DNA of 64,000 nt from Bradyrhizobium sp. Ash2021 (GCF_031202265.1 NZ_CP100604.1:6244501-6308500), one strand, 5' to 3'; shown: positions 46,179-55,323, counted from the first letter of the stretch. Notes: a model not told the origin generated them from the letters alone. Translations and numbers: made by a program.

Positions 46179-47186
46179 ATGAGACGACGCGACTTCATAG
46201 GGCTCGCAAGCGTCGCGGCAGCATGGCCACTTGCAGCACGGTCGCAACAACCGGCGAAAATGTATCGCATCGCGATTGTTCATCCAAGCGCTCCGGTCGC
46301 TGATCTTACCGAGGAAACCACTCACGGCGAATTCTATCCTTCATTTTTTAGGGCGCTGCGGCGGCTCGGCTACATTGAAGGCCAAAATCTTTTCGTCAAA
46401 CGGTGGACGGCCGAGGGCAGAACGGACCGCTACGAGGAAATCGCGCGCGAAGTGATTGGCCACAAGCCCGACGTTGTGTTCGTGCCAACGGGTCGCATGG
46501 CGTTGCCCTTCAAACACACGACCTCCACACTTCCCATCGTTGTGCTTGCCGGTGCTGATCCTATTCGCATGGGAATCGTGGAAAATTTATCGCGCCCCGG
46601 AGCGAACATAACTGGAGTCACAACAGAGGCCGGCCCGGCTTTCCTCGGAAAGCATTTTCAGCTCCTGCGGGACCTCAAACCGGGATTAAAGAAGGCAGGA
46701 TTTCTTGCGCCTCGGCAAGGGTGGGAAATTTGGCAGCCTGTCCTAACGGCTACATCGCAATCGATGGGCATCTCGGTCGTAGGGCCGATGGTCGAGAGCC
46801 CCTTCAAGGATCAGGACCATCGAGCTTCGCTTGCGTCCATGATCGACGACGGTATCGAGGGGCTAGTTGTAAGCACGGCTTTCGAGATTTTGGCGCACCG
46901 GCCTATGATAGTTCAACTTGTTCAGGACCATCGTCTGCCTGCAATCTATCCTTTCCGAGAGTACGTGAACGATGGAGGGCTCATGTCGTACACGAGCGAC
47001 TTCCGTGAAGTAATGACGGGGTTAGCGCATTATGTAGACCTGATCCTCAGAGGTACGAAGCCCGGTGATCTGCCTTATCTACAGCCTACGAGATTTCAGT
47101 TTGCCATCAACCTGAAGGCCGCAAGAGCAATCGAGCTTAATATTCCTGCCGCGCTCCTCGCAAGTGCGGACGAGTTGATCGAATAG
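46179..47186 (+). CDS. ABC transporter substrate-binding protein (PF04392 type)
   Basis: 335 residues. A Tat/Sec-like leader RRRDFIGLASVAAAWPLAAR, then the ABC_sub_bind fold of two lobes: YRIAIVHPSAPVADLTEETT, GYIEGQNLFVKRWTAEGRTD, PIVVLAGADPIRMGIVENLS, RPGANITGVTTEAGPAFLGK, ending LNIPAALLASADELIE. This group is very expanded in Bradyrhizobium, often without transporter partners, as here. The ligand is unknown (peptide- or amino-acid-like). Periplasmic. Confidence 0.88.
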   Translation: MRRRDFIGLASVAAAWPLAARSQQPAKMYRIAIVHPSAPVADLTEETTHGEFYPSFFRALRRLGYIEGQNLFVKRWTAEGRTDRYEEIAREVIGHKPDVVFVPTGRMALPFKHTTSTLPIVVLAGADPIRMGIVENLSRPGANITGVTTEAGPAFLGKHFQLLRDLKPGLKKAGFLAPRQGWEIWQPVLTATSQSMGISVVGPMVESPFKDQDHRASLASMIDDGIEGLVVSTAFEILAHRPMIVQLVQDHRLPAIYPFREYVNDGGLMSYTSDFREVMTGLAHYVDLILRGTKPGDLPYLQPTRFQFAINLKAARAIELNIPAALLASADELIE

Positions 47187-47382
47187 GTCATGTGGCCGAT
47201 TGGCACATCGCGGAATTACGGCGACAGTGCGCAGGAACTCGGCAAAGGTTTCGCTGGCGACCATCCTCAATCCCCGGCGAGTCTGCCTCAAAATTGGATA
47301 TTGCGCGGTTGACTTACCGGGCCGTGCACTTCTTGATGGTCTGGTTGTAGAATTTCATCCGCGGGTTGGCCATCCTGTCCAC

Positions 47383-49056
47383 ATGATGTTGACCCTGATC
47401 ATTGCGTCAGCCATCGCCGTCGTTTGCCTGGCAGAGCGCAGCGTTGAGCATCTGAAACTGGCCATTGCCGCGCTGTGCTTGATGGCCGCGGTGCTGCTGC
47501 TTTTCGTTACCGATTTAGAAAGAGCGTTGCTGCTGTCGTCGATCCTGGCCGCGGCGATCTTCGGAACCTCAAACGTCAAGCACAGGCATAGCGGGCTGAA
47601 ACTGACCGTCACCGATTTGCCGCTGGCGTTCGCGGGAACAGTGCCGTTCTTCATCGTGCAATATCCGCGCGCGATGGCGGCCTTTTTCGCCGGAGCCATT
47701 GCCCTCATTCTGGCCGCGGTCGCGACGCTGCTCTGCGTCGCCGGGCCGCCGGTTTCCCGGGAACTCCAGATCATTCTATTCGGCGCTGCCTCCGTCGCTT
47801 TGTTTGCGGCCTACAGGACCGGCGGCGCGGCCGTCTCTTTGCAGCGGATTGCGGCCCAGCCGCGGTGTTTCTTCTCGACCTTCATGGCTTCCCTGTTCGA
47901 CCCGCTGTCCTGGCGGCAGTTCGGCGGGCTCGCGCTCAGCGATATCGCCGACGATCCGTTGCCGCTGATGCCGGCCATGCCAGCGCGCACCCCGGACACA
48001 CCCGACATTATCGTGATCCAGCACGAATCGATTTTCGATCCGCGGCTGTTCGGGCTCCCGGTCGATCCCATCGTCGAAGCATTCCTATCCCCGAAATACA
48101 GCCGCCATGGCACGCTCAACGTCGATATTTTTGGCGGCGGATCGTGGCAATCCGAATTCAGCCTGCTCACCGGCCTTTCCAGCGCCAGCTTCGGCTCGAG
48201 CGCCTATTTTCTTTTCAAGCGAGGCGCCGGCCGGTTCCACAACAGCTTGCCAAAGACGCTGACGGCGCTTGGGTACAAAACCATGCTGACGTCGAGCTGC
48301 CGCCGCAGCTTTCTCAACTACGATGAGTTCTACCGTTCGATCGGCATCGGCGAACGCATCTTCACGGATGATTTTCATCCGCCTTTCGATGTCGGCCGAT
48401 TCGAGGCGACGCATTCCGATGCATTGTTTCTGGAAGCCGCCCTCGGCGTTCACATGAAACGGATTGCCGGCGATTCAGCGCCTCGTTTCCTGTATGCGCT
48501 GACCAACTTCAATCACGGCCCGCACAACCGGCGACTGACAGCGCCCGGGCGCTTTGAGAGCGAACGGGCGTTCGCGGCCGCAAGCCTCGCCGATGCCTGC
48601 TATGCCGAGTACTACGCCCGGCTGGTGGAGACCGCGGTGACCTGGAACAGGCTCAAGTCCGAACTTTCCAGCCGCTTTCCCGGACGCCCGATGCTGATCG
48701 TCCACTACGGCGATCATCAACCCGTCATGGCGCGGCGGATCGAGGCGAAAATCAAACTCCCGGTGGATCCGCGACGCCAGTTTCGCACCTTCTATGCCAT
48801 GGAAACCCTGAACGACCGCTCCGAGCGGATGATCCCCGGACGCGGCCCGGACCTGGATATTGCCTTCCTCGGCACCGTCGCTCTGCAGCAGGCCGGCCTG
48901 CCGCTTGACGAGATCTTTGCCACCCGCGCGAGCCTTCTCGGACAGTGCGGCGACGCCTACTTCGCGTCCTCCTCGGAGCGGAAACGCCGCTTCCACCGCA
49001 CCCTTGTCAATCTCGGCATGATCGACCTGGCGGCAACCGCGCGACCTCAGTACTAA
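47383..49056 (+). CDS. Sulfatase/LtaS-like membrane phosphotransferase
   Basis: 557 residues. The N-terminal quarter has about five membrane helices (MMLTLIIASAIAVVCLAERS, FFAGAIALILAAVATLLCVA). The rest is an alkaline-phosphatase-superfamily domain: DIIVIQHESIFDPRLFGL, GGGSWQSEFSLLTGLSSASF (nucleophile Ser/Thr region), FNHGPHN and IVHYGDHQPV for metal binding. Members transfer phosphoglycerol or phosphoethanolamine to glycans. The start is not firm; a longer frame opens at 47200. Not in an operon. The substrate is unknown. Confidence 0.78.
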   Translation: MMLTLIIASAIAVVCLAERSVEHLKLAIAALCLMAAVLLLFVTDLERALLLSSILAAAIFGTSNVKHRHSGLKLTVTDLPLAFAGTVPFFIVQYPRAMAAFFAGAIALILAAVATLLCVAGPPVSRELQIILFGAASVALFAAYRTGGAAVSLQRIAAQPRCFFSTFMASLFDPLSWRQFGGLALSDIADDPLPLMPAMPARTPDTPDIIVIQHESIFDPRLFGLPVDPIVEAFLSPKYSRHGTLNVDIFGGGSWQSEFSLLTGLSSASFGSSAYFLFKRGAGRFHNSLPKTLTALGYKTMLTSSCRRSFLNYDEFYRSIGIGERIFTDDFHPPFDVGRFEATHSDALFLEAALGVHMKRIAGDSAPRFLYALTNFNHGPHNRRLTAPGRFESERAFAAASLADACYAEYYARLVETAVTWNRLKSELSSRFPGRPMLIVHYGDHQPVMARRIEAKIKLPVDPRRQFRTFYAMETLNDRSERMIPGRGPDLDIAFLGTVALQQAGLPLDEIFATRASLLGQCGDAYFASSSERKRRFHRTLVNLGMIDLAATARPQY

Positions 49057-49090
49057 ATTATACGAGCTGATTTGAGTCAGATGAAAACAC

Positions 49091-49147
49091 GTGCGTCGAC
49101 AAGGCGACGCCCACGAGGTCGAGATTGAAGATTACCACAGAGGTTGA
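49091..49147 (+). pseudogene. HigB-type toxin remnant
   Basis: The frame GDAHEVEIEDYHRG ending at TGA (49145-49147) matches the C-terminal tail of HigB toxins (usually ...DVEIVDYH). An in-frame TGA lies just upstream, so only about 17 codons remain, directly before the antitoxin gene. Confidence 0.55.
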
Positions 49148-49152
49148 CCCTT

Positions 49153-49425
49153 ATGACTCCCATCGTCCATCCCGGCCGTTTGCTGAAACGCGAATTGGCG
49201 GCCCGTAAGCTCAGCGCCAATCGCCTGTCACTCGATATCGGCGTGCCATCCGGCCGCATCACCTATATCCCCGATGGCCGCCGCACGATCTCGGCCGATA
49301 CCGCGGTGCGGCTGGGCTGTTATTTCGGCAACAACGCGCAGTTCTGGCTGGACCTGCAGGGCCAATATGACATTGGCGTCGTGCAGAGGGAAAAGGGCGC
49401 GCCGCCTGCGGCCCCTATACGGTAG
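49153..49425 (+). CDS. HigA-family antitoxin, orphan
   Basis: 90 residues. An HTH of the VapI/HigA group: VHPGRLLKRELAARKLSANR, IGVPSGRITYIPDGRRTISA, DTAVRLGCYFGNNAQFWLDL. HigA binds its operator and neutralises the HigB RNase; here the toxin gene is reduced to a remnant. Start ATG 49153 has an AGAGG site about ten bases away. It may now act only as a DNA-binding protein. Confidence 0.85.
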   Translation: MTPIVHPGRLLKRELAARKLSANRLSLDIGVPSGRITYIPDGRRTISADTAVRLGCYFGNNAQFWLDLQGQYDIGVVQREKGAPPAAPIR

Positions 49426-49652
49426 CGGGCCGCTGATCGCGCCGAGCGAAGCGCCGCCGGATGTAATCACCCCGACCCTTGATCCCTCGCCGGCGTTGTC
49501 ATGCTGAACGGCCCGTTAACACGACCGCTCCAATTCGAGTCTGCGCCCAGCGGGTTTTTCCAATCTTTTCGACTAGCGTTGCCTGTGAACGCGACAGAAG
49601 CGGGCGGCACCACTTGTGTCCCTGCGCTGGTCGCGAACGGGGAAGCGGGGAA

Positions 49653-50861
49653 GTGGCCGAGATTGCTGAACAAACGGTGGTCCGTCGTGCATTGATCAAC
49701 GATGCCACGGGCGCACGCGCGCCGGCGGCGAAAGCCGCCGCTGCGCCGGCGCCGCTCGCCGACATCTCCCCTGCCCAATGGCGCGCGCTCGCCGAGCGCG
49801 CCATCGAGCCGAACGGTTATTATCTGCCCGACTGGGAATTGGCGGTCAGCGCTTCCGCGCGGGGCCGCGTCGAGGCTTCCGCGCTGAATGCATGGAGCGA
49901 GGCCTCGAAACTGATCGGCCTGATGCCGGTCATTCCGATGCGCCGCGCCTACAACATTCCGCTGCCCGCCCTTGTCAGCGCCGACCCCTATGGCACGCTT
50001 TGCACGCCGCTGCTCGATCGCGAGATGGCTGACGACGCGGCCTGGCGGCTGCTGCAGCAGGCCCGGCGGGCCGGTCACCACGCACTGATCCTGCGCGACG
50101 TGGCGCTCGATGGCGCCGCGATGAAGGCCTTTGCCGAGGCATTGCGGCGCGACGGCCTGCGCCCGCGCGTGCTGCAGTCCCATCTCCGCGCCTGTCTCGA
50201 CGCGACGCGCGACGCGGAAGAATTGCTGCGCGAGGCGCTCGGCGCCAAGAAATTGAAAGAACTGCGCCGCCAGCGCAACCGCCTCGGCGAACATGGCGCG
50301 GTCCATTTCGACGTCGCGCGCACCCAGGCGGAAGTAGCCACCGCGCTCGAAACGTTTCTTGCGCTGGAAGCCAGCGGCTGGAAGGCCAAGCGCGGTACCG
50401 CGCTCGGACAGGATTTTGGCGATGCGGCCTTTATCCGCCGCGCGACCGCAGGCCTGGCCGGGACCGGCCAGTGCGAGATAATCAGCCTGCGAGCCGGCGA
50501 TACGCCGGTGGCGGCGGGGATCGTGCTGCGGCATCGGGATCGCGCGTTCTATTTCAAGCTCGGCGTCGACGAGTGCTTCGCCAGATTTTCGCCGGGCGTG
50601 CAGCTGACGCTGGACCTGACCGCGCATCTCTGCGCCGACCCGGCCATTGCGCTCGCCGATTCCACCGCGAGCCCCGATCATCCCATGATCAATCCGATCT
50701 GGCGCGGACGGCTGGCGATCGGCGACGTGCTGATCCCGCTGCGGCGGCACGATCCCGTCGTCGCACTGATCCATGCGGCCTTGGCGTTGCGCCAATCGAT
50801 CCGCGGGCCGATGCGCCGCGCCGTTCACTTCATCAGGAAACGTCAGGAGAAATCCTCATGA
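49653..50861 (+). CDS. GNAT/CelD-like acyltransferase
   Basis: 402 residues from a GTG with a GGGGAA site. It resembles the BcsL/CelD double-GNAT acetyltransferase group: LPDWELAVSASARGRVEASA, LIGLMPVIPMRRAYNIPLPA, a helical ELRRQRNRLGEHGAVHFDVA, and AGIVLRHRDRAFYFKLGVDE, FARFSPGVQLTLDLTAHLCA. Members modify cell-surface polysaccharides or lipids. Its stop overlaps the start of the JmjC/cupin gene (ATGA), so the two form a coupled pair. A longer frame from 49479 lacks start-site support. Confidence 0.8.
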   Translation: MAEIAEQTVVRRALINDATGARAPAAKAAAAPAPLADISPAQWRALAERAIEPNGYYLPDWELAVSASARGRVEASALNAWSEASKLIGLMPVIPMRRAYNIPLPALVSADPYGTLCTPLLDREMADDAAWRLLQQARRAGHHALILRDVALDGAAMKAFAEALRRDGLRPRVLQSHLRACLDATRDAEELLREALGAKKLKELRRQRNRLGEHGAVHFDVARTQAEVATALETFLALEASGWKAKRGTALGQDFGDAAFIRRATAGLAGTGQCEIISLRAGDTPVAAGIVLRHRDRAFYFKLGVDECFARFSPGVQLTLDLTAHLCADPAIALADSTASPDHPMINPIWRGRLAIGDVLIPLRRHDPVVALIHAALALRQSIRGPMRRAVHFIRKRQEKSS

Positions 50862-51802
50862 ATAGCGTCACCGCTGTCGCGCCGGTGATTACGGCGGCAA
50901 ACGATGCGCTGCGGCGCGACTTTCCGTCAAAACCGTTCGCGATCCGCCACAAGCTTGTCGGCCATCCCTTGCTGACGCTGCCGCGCATTGCCGCGCTCGC
51001 CGCCGAACTGCCGCGCGACCTGATCGAATATAATTCCGGCAAGGTCGCGATCAGCCAGGACCCGGACGCCATTCCCTCGGTCGATCTCGACCCGGTTGAA
51101 GTCGTGAAAAGCATCGAGACCGCGGGCGCCTGGATGGTGCTCAAGCGCGTCGAGAATTCGCCGGAATACCGCAAGCTGCTGGAAGACACCCTGCTCTCGG
51201 TGGCGCGGGCGCGCGGCTTCAACTCGCTGCTCGATGCCGGTTTTGAGCAGGTCGAGGGCTTTCTGTTCGTATCCTCGCCGAATTCGACCACGCCGTTCCA
51301 TCTCGACAGCGAAGACAATTTCTTCGTGCATATCCATGGCGAAAAATTCTTCACGATTGTGGACAATACCGACCGCTCGATCGTCGATGACGACGAGATC
51401 GAGCGCTCGATGACCAAGCATCGCAATCTGAAATACGACGAAAGCTTTGCGCCGCGCGGCAAGGAGTTTCATCTGTTCGAGGGCGACGGCTGCTACGTGC
51501 CGTATCAGTGGCCGCACTGGGTCCGCACCGCCGGCTTCTATTCGATCTCGATGGCGATCACCTGGAAGACGCGCGAGGTGCGCCGCCTCAACGATCTGCA
51601 TTTCTTCAATTCGATGCTGCGCGGCATCGGCCTGCCGCAACAGCCACCGGGCAAACAGCCGGTGCGCGATGCGTTGAAGCTGGCGTTCTATCGCGGGGTA
51701 ACGGCGACGATCAAACCGCTGCGCAGCTCGTTGGCGATGCGCCGCGTGATGCGCCGCATCGCGCTCGGCAAGCGTGCGAATTATTATTTGAAGGGGGCTT
51801 AA
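50858..51802 (+). CDS. JmjC/cupin-like domain protein
   Basis: 314 residues. A cupin_8-type barrel: FLFVSSPNSTTPFHLDSEDN gives His148-x-Asp150, HIHGEKFFTIVD, and CYVPYQWPHWVRTAGFYSIS gives His220. These three would hold iron for a 2-oxoglutarate oxygenase. It is translationally coupled to the acyltransferase upstream, so it may hydroxylate the acyltransferase product or its carrier. A Fe/2OG role is inferred from the HxD...H set. A repeat follows. Confidence 0.82.
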   Translation: MNSVTAVAPVITAANDALRRDFPSKPFAIRHKLVGHPLLTLPRIAALAAELPRDLIEYNSGKVAISQDPDAIPSVDLDPVEVVKSIETAGAWMVLKRVENSPEYRKLLEDTLLSVARARGFNSLLDAGFEQVEGFLFVSSPNSTTPFHLDSEDNFFVHIHGEKFFTIVDNTDRSIVDDDEIERSMTKHRNLKYDESFAPRGKEFHLFEGDGCYVPYQWPHWVRTAGFYSISMAITWKTREVRRLNDLHFFNSMLRGIGLPQQPPGKQPVRDALKLAFYRGVTATIKPLRSSLAMRRVMRRIALGKRANYYLKGA

Positions 51803-51818
51803 GCCTTAAAGACTGCCC

Positions 51819-51923
51819 GTCATCCTGAGGTGCGAGCCCTTGCGAGCCTCGTAAGGATGACAGTCGGAACCCGCGGCCCATCCTTCGAGGCTCGCCAAAG
51901 ATGGCGAGCGCCTCAGGATGACG
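51819..51923. repeat. Palindromic repeat (CGTCATCCTGAGG family)
   Basis: Starts CGTCATCCTGAGGTGCGAG and ends GCGCCTCAGGATGACGG. Relative at 56601-56746. Confidence 0.7.
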
Positions 51924-51977
51924 GCGATGGTTGTTGCGCGAAGGCATCCCAAACACCGCTCGTCTGCTCTGCTACAC

Positions 51978-52616
51978 TCACTTCAACGGCGAGTGGGGCG
52001 CCGGCAGCATGATGGTCGAGTGCATCTCTTCCAGCAGCGGCGGGCCTACCTTGAGGAATTCCTGCCAGGGCGGATCCTTCATGGCGTTGCCACGCGCCTC
52101 GGCGCGGGCGTTGAGGTCGGGATAGGCCCAGATGTGCAGCACTTCATTGGGCTGTCCCGCTTCGGTCTGCCAGAGGCCGACGATCTTTGAATGTTTTTCG
52201 CGCGCGGGCAGCACGGCGGTAAACGCATCGAGCCATTGCTTGGCAGCGCCCGCGGGCCTGGCGCGATAGTTGCGCATCTCGTAGATGTTGCCGGTTGACG
52301 CCGGGGCGACCGGCGGCCTCACCGCGTTGAGCAGACGGACGTCCTGACGTATCAGCAGCGGACGGATCAGCGGCAAATATTCGCCGCCCCAGCGCGGGTT
52401 CTTGGCGAGTTCGGCGCGCAATCGGGTACGCTCGGCATAATCGCTGTAGCTCCACATGTGCAGGACCTGGTTGAGCGGACCGATCTCGGTCGACCAGTAG
52501 CCTTCCAGCTTGCCGAAATTATCGCCGCGGATATCGCGCGACACCGTGCTCGCCGCCTTGACCATGTCGCCAATGGTGCCGGGTTTTACGGTGTAGGTTC
52601 GAAGCTCGTAGATCAT
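51978..52616 (-). CDS. NIPSNAP-family protein
   Basis: 212 residues with two NIPSNAP (dimeric alpha-beta barrel) repeats: MIYELRTYTVKPGTIGDMVK and LNQVLHMWSYSDYAERTRLR in the first, NIYEMRNYRARPAGAAKQWL and PNEVLHIWAYPDLNARAEAR in the second. Function not settled; the fold is shared with small monooxygenases. The start has a GGGGGA site. A repeat separates it from the DsbA/FrnE gene. Confidence 0.9.
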   Translation of the reverse strand: MIYELRTYTVKPGTIGDMVKAASTVSRDIRGDNFGKLEGYWSTEIGPLNQVLHMWSYSDYAERTRLRAELAKNPRWGGEYLPLIRPLLIRQDVRLLNAVRPPVAPASTGNIYEMRNYRARPAGAAKQWLDAFTAVLPAREKHSKIVGLWQTEAGQPNEVLHIWAYPDLNARAEARGNAMKDPPWQEFLKVGPPLLEEMHSTIMLPAPHSPLK

Positions 52617-52646
52617 GATTTTTCCCCCAAGTTTTTTGGCACTTAT

Positions 52647-52735
52647 CGTCATGGCCGGGCTTGACCCGGCCATCCACGACTTTCTTGCCGCAAGATCGTA
52701 AGACGTGGATACCCGGCACAAGGCCGGGCATGACG
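52647..52735. repeat. Palindromic repeat (GGCCGGG family)
   Basis: Starts CGTCATGGCCGGGCTTGACCC and ends AGGCCGGGCATGACG. Relative of 1171-1260. Confidence 0.7.
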
Positions 52736-52752
52736 ATTTGTCCAATAATGCC

Positions 52753-53418
52753 CTATTCCGCCGCCTGCGCGTTGATTTCGCCCGACACCTGCCGGATCGC
52801 GCGCGCGAGCTGGTCGGCCGGCTGGGCGCCGGAGACCGCGTATTTCTGCGCGAACACAAAAGTTGGCACGCCGGAGATGCCCTTGTCGGAGGCTTCCTGG
52901 GCTTGGCCGGAGATCAGCGCCACGTCCTCATCGGTGGCGAGGCGCTTGCGGATGTCGTCGGCATCGAGCCCGACATCGGCCGCAGCCTGCACCAGCACAT
53001 TCACGTCGGTGAGATCGCCGCCGTCGCGAAAGTACAATTCCATCAGCCGCTGCTTCATCTCGGCCGATTTGCCCTGCGCTTCCGCCCAGTGGATCAGGCG
53101 GTGGCAATCGATGGTGTTGGGCTGGCGCTTCACCAGATCAGGCCGGTAGGTGAGCCCCTCTTCGCCCGCGGCGGTCACGACGCGGCCGGCGATGTTCTTG
53201 TAGGCTTCGACCGAGCCGAATTTGGCGGTGAGATATTCGTCGCGGCTGATGCCCTCGCGCGGCACCCAGGAATTGAGGAAGAACGGCCGCCAGCGCACCT
53301 CGACCGGGACATCCGGCACCAGCGCCAGCGCGTTCTCGATCCGGCGCTTGCCGATATAGCACCAGGGGCAGACCACGTCGGAAACGATATCGATCTTAAG
53401 CGGTTTTAGCGTGCTCAT
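52753..53418 (-). CDS. DsbA family oxidoreductase, FrnE-like
   Basis: 221 residues. Thioredoxin fold with CPWC active site (17-20), an inserted helical domain and cis-Pro segment GVPTFVFAQKYAVSGAQP. FrnE-type members act as cytosolic thiol-disulfide oxidoreductases or polyketide isomerases. No signal peptide, so it is cytosolic. Start MSTLKPLKID has a GGAGACC site. Its upstream neighbour on the same strand is an XRE regulator 78 bp away. Confidence 0.88.
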   Translation of the reverse strand: MSTLKPLKIDIVSDVVCPWCYIGKRRIENALALVPDVPVEVRWRPFFLNSWVPREGISRDEYLTAKFGSVEAYKNIAGRVVTAAGEEGLTYRPDLVKRQPNTIDCHRLIHWAEAQGKSAEMKQRLMELYFRDGGDLTDVNVLVQAAADVGLDADDIRKRLATDEDVALISGQAQEASDKGISGVPTFVFAQKYAVSGAQPADQLARAIRQVSGEINAQAAE

Positions 53419-53495
53419 CGGGGTCTCCTCGGCTGCAAGGCCCCCAGAGATAAGCCCCGATCCGGGCCCGGACAAGGCGCTATTTGAGCAAGGCC

Positions 53496-54317
53496 CTATT
53501 TGAGATTTGCCGCCATCTCCCGCATCCGCCGGGCGGTCAGATCGTCCGCCGGAAAAAAGGTCTCCAACGCCAGTTCCGACAGCGTGACATCGACCGGGGT
53601 GCCGAAGATCATCGTGGTCGAGATAAAGCTCAGCACCTCGCCGTCGAGCCGCATCTTGAACGGGATCGCGACATTGTCGGGCGAGAGCGGGCCCGAGCGC
53701 GCCGGCATCGGATAGGCCTTGAGCTCGTGATAAAGTTTGATGAGTTCGGGATCGGCGGTCGCCTCGCACTGGCGGTGCAACCGTTCCAGCAGATGGCTGC
53801 TCCATTCGGCGAGGTTGACCGTGCGCGGCGCCAGCGCCTCGGGGTGAAAGGCGAGCCGCAGGATATTGAAGGGCTGTCCGAGCAGCCGCTGCGGAATGCC
53901 CTCCAAGAGCGGCGCCACCATCCGGTTGGCGGTCACCAGATTCCAGTGCCGGTCATAGGCCAGCGCCGGATTGGGCTCGTGCGCCTTCAGCACCAGATCG
54001 ATCGCCTGGCGCGCCGATTTCAGCGCGGGATCGTCGAGCGAGCGCTGCGGAAACGCCGGCGCGAAGCCGGCGGCGACCAGTAGCACATTGCGTTCGCGCA
54101 AGGGCACCTCCAGGCGTTCGGCCAACCGCAGGACCATGTCGCGGGATGGCGCGGCGCGGCCGGTTTCGACGAAACTGAGATGACGCGCCGAAATCTCGGC
54201 GTCGCCGGCGAGGTCGAGCTGGCTGAGATGGCGGCGCTGCCGCCATTCGCGCAAATGGTCGCCGATATGGACCGGCTGGGTTCGTTCGGCTCGCGCCGCA
54301 GATGCATGTGCGTTCAT
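53496..54317 (-). CDS. XRE-family regulator with MmyB-like ligand domain
   Basis: 273 residues. HTH_31/XRE domain (LREWRQRRHLSQLDLAGDAE, SFVETGRAAPSRDMVLRLAE) and a C-terminal PAS-like MmyB domain (PALAYDRHWNLVTANRMVAP, LEGIPQRLLGQPFNILRLAF). MmyB-type regulators bind fatty acids or similar hydrophobic ligands. Divergent from two small membrane-protein genes and upstream of the FrnE-like gene, any of which it may control. Confidence 0.9.
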   Translation of the reverse strand: MNAHASAARAERTQPVHIGDHLREWRQRRHLSQLDLAGDAEISARHLSFVETGRAAPSRDMVLRLAERLEVPLRERNVLLVAAGFAPAFPQRSLDDPALKSARQAIDLVLKAHEPNPALAYDRHWNLVTANRMVAPLLEGIPQRLLGQPFNILRLAFHPEALAPRTVNLAEWSSHLLERLHRQCEATADPELIKLYHELKAYPMPARSGPLSPDNVAIPFKMRLDGEVLSFISTTMIFGTPVDVTLSELALETFFPADDLTARRMREMAANLK

Positions 54318-54418
54318 GCCCGAAAACCTATCACGCGATTGTCAGCCGTTCCATTACGTCCGAGGTAATCGAATTGGGGCGCGGGCTGGATCATCTTGTC
54401 AGGCACAGGAGATGACCC

Positions 54419-54637
54419 ATGCTGATGCTTTCCCTCGTTCGCACGCTCGCCGTCCTGATCCCGTGGATGCTCCATCTGGCAATCTGGGCGGTGGCGCGGT
54501 CGTTCAACATGCCCGAACCGGTGGTGCACGACACAGGCGTTTTCGTGTTCGCGCAGGTGCAGACGATCGAGAACAGGATCGGCAAGGCGCTGTGTCCCGT
54601 GCGGCACCTGCGCCGGCTCCTCGCCTGGCTCCGCTGA
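54419..54637 (+). CDS. Small hypothetical membrane-associated protein
   Basis: 72 residues. A hydrophobic N-terminal helix (LSLVRTLAVLIPWMLHLAIW) and a basic C-terminus (GKALCPVRHLRRLLAWLR). A CAGGAG site lies eight bases before the ATG. It lies 36 bp before the next gene, in the same direction, and is divergent from the XRE regulator. Function unknown. Confidence 0.6.
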   Translation: MLMLSLVRTLAVLIPWMLHLAIWAVARSFNMPEPVVHDTGVFVFAQVQTIENRIGKALCPVRHLRRLLAWLR

Positions 54638-54672
54638 ACCGTCCCACCCCCAAACCGATAAGGAGACTTGTC

Positions 54673-55071
54673 ATGATCAACCCATCCCGGTTCCTGCGCC
54701 GCGCCCTGCTGGCTGACGCCATCTTCAGCGGCGTATCCGCCGCAGGGCTCACGCTTGGCGCCGGCATCTTTGTTTCCTTGCTCAACCTGCCCCAGGCGCT
54801 GTTGCAGGAGACCGGCCTGTTCCTGATCGCTTATACGATCCTGGTGGGCTGGCTCGGCACGCGGCCATCGGTGCCGAAGGCGCTGGTGATGCTCGTGGTC
54901 GCCGGCAACGCGGCTTGGACGCTCGCCAGCATCGCGCTGTTGTTCTCCGGCGCGGTGTCGCCGAACCTGCTTGGCGAGATCGTCGTCGTGGCGCAGGCGA
55001 CCGCAACCGGCGTGTTCGCCGAGCTGCAATATATCGGCCTGCGCCGGAGCGGCGGCGCCGTGGCGGCTTAA
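54673..55071 (+). CDS. Four-helix integral membrane protein
   Basis: 132 residues, nearly all hydrophobic: AIFSGVSAAGLTLGAGIFVS, GLFLIAYTILVGWLGTR, ALVMLVVAGNAAWTLASIAL, LGEIVVVAQATATGVFAELQ. Four helices, no catalytic residues. An AGGAGACTTGTC leader precedes the ATG. Possibly a two-gene unit with 54419-54637 under the XRE regulator. Function unknown. Confidence 0.75.
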   Translation: MINPSRFLRRALLADAIFSGVSAAGLTLGAGIFVSLLNLPQALLQETGLFLIAYTILVGWLGTRPSVPKALVMLVVAGNAAWTLASIALLFSGAVSPNLLGEIVVVAQATATGVFAELQYIGLRRSGGAVAA

Positions 55072-55101
55072 TCGACCTATTGGGAAACGATAGTCCGAAA
55101 T

Positions 55102-55186
55102 CGTCATTGCGAGCGAAGCGAAGCAATCCATCTCACCACGCAAAGAAAGAATGGATTGCTTCGTCGCTGCGCTCCTCGCAATGACG
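55102..55186. repeat. Palindromic repeat (CGTCATTGCGAG family)
   Basis: Starts CGTCATTGCGAGCGAAGCG and ends GCGCTCCTCGCAATGACG. Near-copy of 14140-14296 without its GC-rich insert. Confidence 0.85.
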
Positions 55187-55188
55187 CC

Positions 55189-55323
55189 TCAACTCAGGAG
55201 CACAGCCGCGATCATCCCGACCAGCGTCAGAACGAGCCCTGCGACCAGCATCGGCAGCAGGCTGCTGCCGGAATACGGATTCGCCGATACTGGGTCAGTC
55301 ACGACATGCGCCCGGTCGATCAT
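55189..55323 (-). CDS. Very small membrane protein coupled to truncated haemoglobin
   Basis: 44 residues: MIDRAHVVTDPVSANPYSGS then one hydrophobic helix LLPMLVAGLVLTLVGMIAAV and LLS. Its ATG overlaps the haemoglobin stop (ATGA), so the two are made together. Too short for most callers. It may anchor or pair with the haemoglobin at the membrane; that is an inference from coupling. Confidence 0.7.
   Translation of the reverse strand: MIDRAHVVTDPVSANPYSGSSLLPMLVAGLVLTLVGMIAAVLLS

Noticed and set aside
49091..49425. Complete HigBA toxin-antitoxin system
   Set aside because: The toxin is only a short remnant, so it is not a working pair.
49467..50828. 453-codon frame opposite the acyltransferase
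   Set aside because: Antisense shadow; GC-driven.
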